Assembly (NCBI GenBank): GCA_934796775.1
Contig: CAKVPH010000005.1
Location: 50,281 to 114,280 of the forward strand
Source: an uncultured Clostridia bacterium
Lineage (GTDB): Bacteria > Bacillota > Clostridia > Christensenellales > Borkfalkiaceae
Length of the DNA stretch: 64,000 nucleotides
Direction of reading: 5' to 3'
The notes beneath the pieces were generated by a model. That model was not told where the DNA came from. It searched no databases and was given only the letters and a program-made list of their open reading frames with translations. The stretch's first letter is position 1. The number at the start of each line of letters is the position of its first letter. Positions 58,411 to 64,000 of this stretch are shown piece after piece. A program made the position numbers and the translations under genes.

Positions 58411-59523
58411 GTGAAAAAAAGAATAATCATATCGACGATTGCCGCGGTTTTAGCCGCATGTGCTACGATAATCGGAGGATTTGCAATGAAAAACGTTTCT
58501 TTAGCAAGCGAAAACGAAGTAAAGGACGTAATTACCGTTGTATCGCCTTCGCAGCGTTCGACTGTCAGGCTTGACAGTGAAAAAGCCACCGACTTTTTCA
58601 GACACTACAAATTCAATTACGGCGTAACGTTTATGGGGCAAGGCGACGTGTTCGGAATGAAAGATTTAACCCTTAAATGGACGTGCGAAAACGGCGCGTA
58701 TTATAACGTATTCATAGATACTACGGCTCGTTTTACAAATGCCGAAAAGTACACCGTAGTAAAACCCGAATTAACGCTTGAAAATTTGCTGCCCGAAACC
58801 GATTATTACTGGAAAGTTCGCGTTACCGACCAAAGCGGAAATCAGACGTTTTCAAAGGTCTATAACTTTAAAACAAAGGGTTATATCCGTGCGGTAAATA
58901 TCGAAGGCGTATCCAACAGCCGCGACCTTGGCGGCGCAAAGACGACCGACGGCAAAACGTTAAAATACGGGCTTGTTTATCGTTCGGCAAATCTTGACGG
59001 AATAACCGAAAAAGGCAAAAAACAGTTTGCAAAACTCGGAATAAAAACCGATATGGATCTTCGCGGCGAATCTCTTACGAAATCGCCCGCAGGCGAAAAC
59101 GTAAAAATAATCAACTTTCAGGCACCGTGGTATGCCGACGGCACCGAAACAAGCATAATCGGCGCGGAATCATACCGAAACGCTTTCCGTGACGAAATTA
59201 AATATTTTGCAAATGCAGATAATTATCCCGTGCTTTTCCACTGCGCCATAGGGCGCGATCGTACCGGCACGCTTGCCGTATTTTTGCAAGCCATATGCGG
59301 AGTAGACAGGGAAAGCATTATAAGAGAATACGAGTTTTCGTATCTTTCCGAAGCCGGCTCCACGGGTGAAAACCCCAACGCCGCATATTTCGTTACGGGG
59401 CTTTGCAACTTTATCGAAGAGCAGGAAGGCGATAGTTTTCAGGCAAAAGCCATAAACTTTTTAAAAACTATAGGCGTTACCGATCAGGACGTATCGGCTA
59501 TTCAGAATATTATGGTAGGCTAA
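58411..59523 (+). CDS. Exported tyrosine-phosphatase-fold protein
   Basis: Phosphatase of 370 aa, GTG start with AAGGAG 4 bases upstream. The N-terminus is a signal sequence (KKRIIISTIAAVLAAC, possibly lipidated at Cys16). A fibronectin-like domain (about residues 45-155; PETDYYWKVRVTDQSGNQTF) precedes the phosphatase domain with NSRDLGGA, KTDMDLRGES and the P-loop HCAIGRDRTG (Cys about 278). It is a paralog of the 54335 protein without the Ser linker and C-terminal beta domain. Y_phosphatase3 proteins act on phosphoproteins, phosphoinositides or inositol phosphates; target here unknown. The next gene starts 12 bases downstream. Confidence 0.82.
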   Translation: MKKRIIISTIAAVLAACATIIGGFAMKNVSLASENEVKDVITVVSPSQRSTVRLDSEKATDFFRHYKFNYGVTFMGQGDVFGMKDLTLKWTCENGAYYNVFIDTTARFTNAEKYTVVKPELTLENLLPETDYYWKVRVTDQSGNQTFSKVYNFKTKGYIRAVNIEGVSNSRDLGGAKTTDGKTLKYGLVYRSANLDGITEKGKKQFAKLGIKTDMDLRGESLTKSPAGENVKIINFQAPWYADGTETSIIGAESYRNAFRDEIKYFANADNYPVLFHCAIGRDRTGTLAVFLQAICGVDRESIIREYEFSYLSEAGSTGENPNAAYFVTGLCNFIEEQEGDSFQAKAINFLKTIGVTDQDVSAIQNIMVG

Positions 59524-59535
59524 GGAGGCAAAAAT

Positions 59536-61473
59536 ATGATTAAAAGAATTTCGTTTATAATATGCGCCGCCGTTATAGCGTGCGCCTGCGTTTTGAGTCT
59601 GCCGGTTAAAGTAAACGCCGATGCGGAAAGCTCTGCAAACGTTTACGATATTTCGGATATAGTAAACAATATGGAAGCCGGCGGCGAAGTCGGTATGAAA
59701 TTTAAAGTAAAATACGTAAGCGATATTGCGCTTAACTTAGGCGATACCGTAGAGTTTGAATATAAAGAGCGCGACACTTTGAATAAATACGGTCACTATG
59801 CGCGCACAGCGTTTTCAATAGGTTCGTACGGCGTTTATTTTTATCATACGTCGGGCGATATAAGCGTAAGAACGTGCAATATGCAGTCAACCGCAAGCAA
59901 CTGGGCAAGAGGTTCTCAGTTTGCAACCATTCCCGCAGATACTTTTAAAACTTACAAAAAAATCGCGTTAAAAGCAGAGCTTAAATCCGGCAGCGAAAAC
60001 ACCGTTGTTTTAACCATGACTTATGGCGATTCGTCTGCTGTTGTAAGCTGTGAGTTTGCAAAAGATAACGAAAGCGACATGTTGTTCCGCTTTGGCGATC
60101 ACGACGTAGACGGCAACGGAATAAGATCCTGCAAGCCCGCCGTTTCGTTTGGCGAAGGAGTAGCCGTTTCGGCAATCGGAACCGAAGGGCTTAATTCTTA
60201 CGGCGGCTCGTTTGCGTCTGTAATAGCGCAAGAAAACGCTTTATCAAAAGGCGTTCCCGCAGGATTTACGGGTAATGTATTAAAAGTTTGCAATGGCGGC
60301 AACCCCGCTCAGACCGACGTTCTGCTTGATTTTACCGCAAAAAACTTAAAACGCAAACTTATCGGCAGTGTTTCGTTTAAAGTTTATATTGTGGCAAATT
60401 CTTCCGATAACGATAGTTATCCCCAACTTCGTATTCCCGTTACGGGAACTGAAAACTGGATAATAGGCGGCTCGGGCGCGACCAGAACAGGCGAATGGGT
60501 TGACGTAACGCTCACGGGCGAAATGCTCGATAAGCTTTGCAAAGACGGATATTTAAGTTATATAGACGTATGTTTCAGAACGAATGAAAATACCGTCGCT
60601 TACATTTGCGACTTGCAGATACAAACTATTGAAATCGAAACCGAACCGCCTGTAATTACGGTGGCGGTAAGCGAATTTAAAGTATCTACAAAATCATACC
60701 CCGCGGAAGACGCGTTTACCGTAACCGATAATTCGGGTACGGTGTTTGTAGAAACAGCGTGGTCATCAGGCGCGCTTGATAATCTTGGCAGATTAAATGC
60801 AGGCACTCACACTCTTACGATAATAGCAACCGATCCGTCCGACAACGTATCGCGCGCAACCATTACTTATATAGTAACCGACGACGAAGAGCCTGAACTT
60901 TATAAAATTACTTTTAAAGCGGAAGGTTATGCCGACGTAGTTGTAGAGTATACCGCCGACGAAACGGAATATATTCAGATCCCCGCGGTTCCCGTTAAGG
61001 AACATTACACCGGAACTTGGGAAAAGTTCGCCCCCGAATACAGCTTAACTCAGGTAGTAAACGCAGAATATAAACCCACTGAGTATATAATCGTATTTGT
61101 TGCGGACGGAAAAATAATTTCCGAACAAAAATACACAATACTCAATAAAAACGTTACGATTCCCGATGTGCCTTATAAGCAGGGATATAACGGTTCGTGG
61201 GAAGAATTTTCTCTTGACGGCGGAAATATAAGAGTAAACGCCCGTTATGAAAGAAACGGCGAGCCTATTGATAGTTCTGAAGAGCCTATCGACAGTTCGG
61301 ATTCTTCGTCTTTTGATAATTCGTCCTCGTCAAACGGCGACGGGCAAAGTTCTTCCGGCGATAACGGCAGTAATTGCTCGGATTGCAGCGGCAGCGTAAG
61401 CACTGCTTCGGTAACTTTGTTTGTTTTAGGTTTTGCTGCCGTTGTAGCTGTAAAAAACAAAAAACGCGGCTAA
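59536..61473 (+). CDS. Secreted surface protein with Cys-type anchor
   Basis: Exported 645-aa protein, signal peptide to about residue 29 (KVNADAES). The body contains an N-terminal beta-sandwich (about 35-215), a second carbohydrate-binding-like domain (about 225-370; LRIPVTGTENWIIGG), an Ig-like unit (about 375-450; SYPAEDAFTVTDNSGTVF) and two short repeats similar to Listeria-Bacteroides repeats (about 455-510 and 515-570; HYTGTWEKF and GYNGSWEEF). A Ser-rich linker and NCSDCSGSVS, a hydrophobic helix and NKKRG end the protein. No catalytic motif seen. GGAGG 8 bases before the ATG; cotranscribed with the phosphatase. Confidence 0.75.
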   Translation: MIKRISFIICAAVIACACVLSLPVKVNADAESSANVYDISDIVNNMEAGGEVGMKFKVKYVSDIALNLGDTVEFEYKERDTLNKYGHYARTAFSIGSYGVYFYHTSGDISVRTCNMQSTASNWARGSQFATIPADTFKTYKKIALKAELKSGSENTVVLTMTYGDSSAVVSCEFAKDNESDMLFRFGDHDVDGNGIRSCKPAVSFGEGVAVSAIGTEGLNSYGGSFASVIAQENALSKGVPAGFTGNVLKVCNGGNPAQTDVLLDFTAKNLKRKLIGSVSFKVYIVANSSDNDSYPQLRIPVTGTENWIIGGSGATRTGEWVDVTLTGEMLDKLCKDGYLSYIDVCFRTNENTVAYICDLQIQTIEIETEPPVITVAVSEFKVSTKSYPAEDAFTVTDNSGTVFVETAWSSGALDNLGRLNAGTHTLTIIATDPSDNVSRATITYIVTDDEEPELYKITFKAEGYADVVVEYTADETEYIQIPAVPVKEHYTGTWEKFAPEYSLTQVVNAEYKPTEYIIVFVADGKIISEQKYTILNKNVTIPDVPYKQGYNGSWEEFSLDGGNIRVNARYERNGEPIDSSEEPIDSSDSSSFDNSSSSNGDGQSSSGDNGSNCSDCSGSVSTASVTLFVLGFAAVVAVKNKKRG

Positions 61474-61589
61474 AATAATTTGCGGCTAAAAATTTAAGGT
61501 AATTGCGCGTGCGGTAAAGCCGCAATACAACGCGTAAAAATATAATAAAAAATTGTCTGCAAAAAAGCAGACGAAATTTAGGAGGAAAA

Positions 61590-64000
61590 ATGAAAAAATT
61601 ATTGACGTTATGTCTGGCACTTGCTCTCTGCGTTTCAGTTGGCGCGGCGGTTTTAACGCAAAGTCCGGCAAAAAAAGTCAGCGCGAACGAAAATCAGCCG
61701 GCAATCGGCTCTTTAACCGTAGCTGCAACGGAAGCTTCATATGCGTATAATTCCGATACTCCGGATACGCATCATAACTTAACAAGTAATCCTGCAAGCG
61801 TAACAATGAGAAATTTGAAAGCCACTTATGGTATGTCGCTTTTTTCAGACAAAATAAATAACAACAGAAACGTTGTATATACTTTGGCTGAACCTGTTGA
61901 CGCTTCAAAATATGAATGTATGTATTTTAAAGCGTTGTACTGGGCAAATAAAGCAAACAAATATTTTGCAACTCCGTTTGGCAATTTAGACGGTACTGCT
62001 CAGGCAGATGCATATATTTACGGTGTACAAGCAAAAGATATGAATCCTTACATTTTTTGGACAAGCGTTCCCACTTCTGTCTTGAAAAACGAAAACGGAA
62101 TGATAGAAGGGTTTACCATGACGGCACCCGAATTTACCGCCGAAATGCAAATGGGTTGGTTTATGATTAGCGAATTTACCTTCTCAAACGAAATCAAAAT
62201 TGATTTAAGCACGGACAAAACAAACCTTGTAACTAATGGTACACCTAATGGGTTAATTCAGAATTTCGGTACAGGTAAGCCTTGGGCTGATCTGAATTTA
62301 AGAAACAGTTTCCAAGGCGGCGGAGTAGGTAGCTCCTATGTTGCAACTTTCGGCTTTGAAAAAGCAATATCTGCCGATTCAGTAGATTACTTTAAATTCA
62401 GAGTATTAGGTTGGAGCAGTGAAGGCTATCGCTTGGTAACCGTTAAAAATCTTGACGGAACTGAGGTAAGAGCCGTGACCGTAGCTTATGCTTACGGCAC
62501 TTATAAAACGTATGATATCGAAGTTATAATTCCCGCAGCAGGTCTTGAAAATGCCGACGGAATGATAGAAGGCTTTATAATGGAATGTGCAACCGGTATA
62601 GACTACTTTGCATTTTCCGATATTACGTATTGTAAAGGAACGCCCGACTACTCGATAGACGTATTAAAGAGTTCTAGCGAGGCAGGCGTTTTCCAGAGAA
62701 AGAACTGGGCGAACATTGCATCATGGGAAGAACTCGGTTTAATATATAACGGAGCAAATCTTGAAAACAAAACTATTACCGTTAAGTTCAAAATGCCCGT
62801 TGACGCAAACGTTTATAAAACTATCGACTTTAAAGCACTCGTATGGCTTAGGGGCGGAAGAATGAAAGCTGAGGTTGTTTCGCTTAAAGGCAATCGTACC
62901 GAACTTATAAATTTAGTTTCTGCCGGTAACAATACCGAAGCCAGAGAGGCGAATCTCGACGTTAAGATTAACGCACAGCTTTTAGCCGACGAAAACGGAA
63001 TGGTTGAAGGTTTCAGCTTTAGAATCGTAGACGACAACAAGAACGGACACCTTGTATTTTCCGAAATGCACGGCGGCACCGAAGAAAAACAGTATAATGT
63101 AATTTACAAAGCCGAAGGCTCTGAAGATATAGTTAAAACCTATACGTCAAACAGTGCGTATGAAGAACCTGCCGTTCCCGCAAGAGAACACTACGAAAAC
63201 GGAAGATGGAACAAGGCTTTGGACGATATTATTCATACTTATTCCGATACTCCCGAAGTAGTAACCGCTTTGTACGACGCAATCGAATACACCGTAACTT
63301 TCAAAGCCGAAGGTGCGGAAGATATCGTTATGACCTATACGGTAGAAAACGTTGCCGAATTTACAGCACCCGACGTTCCCGAAAAAGCGCACTATACCGG
63401 AGCTTGGGAAGCTTACACTTTAAATTACGACAACGCACAGGTAGTAAACGCAACTTACACCGCAATCGAATACACCGTTACTTTCAAAGCCGAAGGTGCG
63501 GCAGATATCGTTGTAAAATACACGGTTGAAAACAAAGATTCGTTTGCAGCCCCCGCCGTTCCTGCAAGAGAACACTTCGAAAACGGAGCTTGGGAAGCTT
63601 ACACCTTAAATTACGACAACACACAGGTAGTAAACGCAACTTACACCGCAATAGTTTATACCGTAACTTTCAAAGCCGAAGGTGCGGAAGATATCGTTAA
63701 GACCTATACGGCAGAAAACGTTGACGAATTTACAGCTCCCGCCGTTCCCGAAAAAGCACATTATACCGGTACTTGGGAAGCTTACTCCTTGAATTACGAC
63801 AGCACGCAGGTAGTAAACGCAACTTACACCGCAATCGAATACACCGTAACTTTCAAAGCCGAAGGTGCGGAAGATATCGTTGTAAAATACACGGTTGAAA
63901 ACAAAGATTCGTTTGCAGCACCTGCCGTTCCTGCAAGAGAACACTTCGAAAACGGAGCTTGGGAAGCTTACACCTTAAATTACGACAACACACAGGTAGT
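61590..64000 (+). CDS. Secreted repeat protein (3' end outside window)
   Basis: Open frame from ATG 61590 (GGAGG 4 bases upstream) to the window end, at least 803 codons. Signal peptide to about residue 30 (KKVSANE). Three related beta domains follow, each containing (A/E)(D/N)GM(I/V)EGF (near residues 170, 327 and 470). From about residue 507 come tandem repeats of 61-62 aa with YTVTFKAEGAEDIV and WEAYTLNYD; these resemble Listeria-Bacteroides repeats and match the shorter pair in the preceding protein. The C-terminal anchor is not visible. Probably a surface adhesin or glycan-binding protein (inference). Confidence 0.8.
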   Translation, partial: MKKLLTLCLALALCVSVGAAVLTQSPAKKVSANENQPAIGSLTVAATEASYAYNSDTPDTHHNLTSNPASVTMRNLKATYGMSLFSDKINNNRNVVYTLAEPVDASKYECMYFKALYWANKANKYFATPFGNLDGTAQADAYIYGVQAKDMNPYIFWTSVPTSVLKNENGMIEGFTMTAPEFTAEMQMGWFMISEFTFSNEIKIDLSTDKTNLVTNGTPNGLIQNFGTGKPWADLNLRNSFQGGGVGSSYVATFGFEKAISADSVDYFKFRVLGWSSEGYRLVTVKNLDGTEVRAVTVAYAYGTYKTYDIEVIIPAAGLENADGMIEGFIMECATGIDYFAFSDITYCKGTPDYSIDVLKSSSEAGVFQRKNWANIASWEELGLIYNGANLENKTITVKFKMPVDANVYKTIDFKALVWLRGGRMKAEVVSLKGNRTELINLVSAGNNTEAREANLDVKINAQLLADENGMVEGFSFRIVDDNKNGHLVFSEMHGGTEEKQYNVIYKAEGSEDIVKTYTSNSAYEEPAVPAREHYENGRWNKALDDIIHTYSDTPEVVTALYDAIEYTVTFKAEGAEDIVMTYTVENVAEFTAPDVPEKAHYTGAWEAYTLNYDNAQVVNATYTAIEYTVTFKAEGAADIVVKYTVENKDSFAAPAVPAREHFENGAWEAYTLNYDNTQVVNATYTAIVYTVTFKAEGAEDIVKTYTAENVDEFTAPAVPEKAHYTGTWEAYSLNYDSTQVVNATYTAIEYTVTFKAEGAEDIVVKYTVENKDSFAAPAVPAREHFENGAWEAYTLNYDNTQV
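63279..64000 (+). repeat. Tandem 183/186-bp coding repeats with higher-order order
   Basis: Units beginning GCAATCGAATACACCGT or similar start at 63279, 63462, 63648 and 63831; spacing 183, 186, 183. Units alternate between two types (VPEKAHYTG and VPAREHFENG), so the true period is 369 bases. The units at 63462 and 63831 are almost identical, pointing to a recent duplication. Confidence 0.9.

Noticed and set aside
63147..63944. Long minus-strand frames over the repeat array
   Set aside because: They are antisense shadows of the periodic codons of the surface protein, with no ribosome sites and repetitive Phe/Gly/Tyr composition.

Overview
The window is 64 kb of AT-rich, gene-dense DNA that looks like the chromosome of an anaerobic gut Clostridia (Bacillota), plausibly of the Christensenellales type. 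This placement is inferred from an IspH-ribosomal protein S1 fusion, the cmk-plsC-ispH/rpsA order, a CIRCE-controlled groESL operon, a Na+-pumping biotin decarboxylase, several sugar ABC transporters, and many lipoproteins with serine-rich linkers. No rRNA, tRNA, CRISPR array, transposase or integrase was seen.

Layout. 1-13754 (+) is one glycan-use locus: an Lpl-type ABC transporter, an exported and a cytosolic sialidase-fold protein, a large repeated surface protein, an esterase lipoprotein, a short FGGY sugar kinase, an HpaI-type aldolase and an SGNH-hydrolase lipoprotein. 13824-18493 (-) is potABCD with its own XRE-cupin regulator at 18699-19232, followed by a PH-like membrane protein. 20081-21622 (+) is an ABC-F ATPase. 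21.7-22.5 kb is a non-coding modular repeat. 22664-27686 (+) encodes a biotin carrier, OadB and OadG subunits and two different carboxyltransferases, followed by surE. 28427-30097 is a one-gene DUF4143-type ATPase island between 28-bp direct repeats. 30135-35052 (+) holds a BaiN-like flavoprotein, cmk, plsC and ispH-rpsA. 35454-36891 (-) holds dcd, a small gene and a cyclophilin. 37210-39162 (+) is groESL. 39285-41995 (-) holds a Cys-rich protein, a DMT transporter and an AraC regulator.

42160-53554 (+) is a second glycan locus: a Gfo/Idh/MocA oxidoreductase, three paralogous TIM-barrel hydrolase-like proteins, and an ABC transporter whose two permease genes are separated by a surface-protein gene. 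It ends at a second copy of the modular repeat (53.6-54.2 kb). 54335-64000 (+ except one regulator) holds two secreted tyrosine-phosphatase-fold proteins with matching promoter boxes around an AraC regulator, a three-gene DUF3990/DUF3791 toxin-antitoxin-like module flanked by duplicated terminators, and two surface proteins, the last cut by the window end.

The most unusual observations are two small cargo islands bounded by direct repeats (ATPase; DUF3990 module), the modular intergenic repeat whose boundaries carry a CCTATAGGTTGATTA-type motif that also occurs in terminators, a Cys-containing C-terminal membrane anchor shared by several surface proteins, the TIM-barrel trio, and the phosphatase/AraC regulon.
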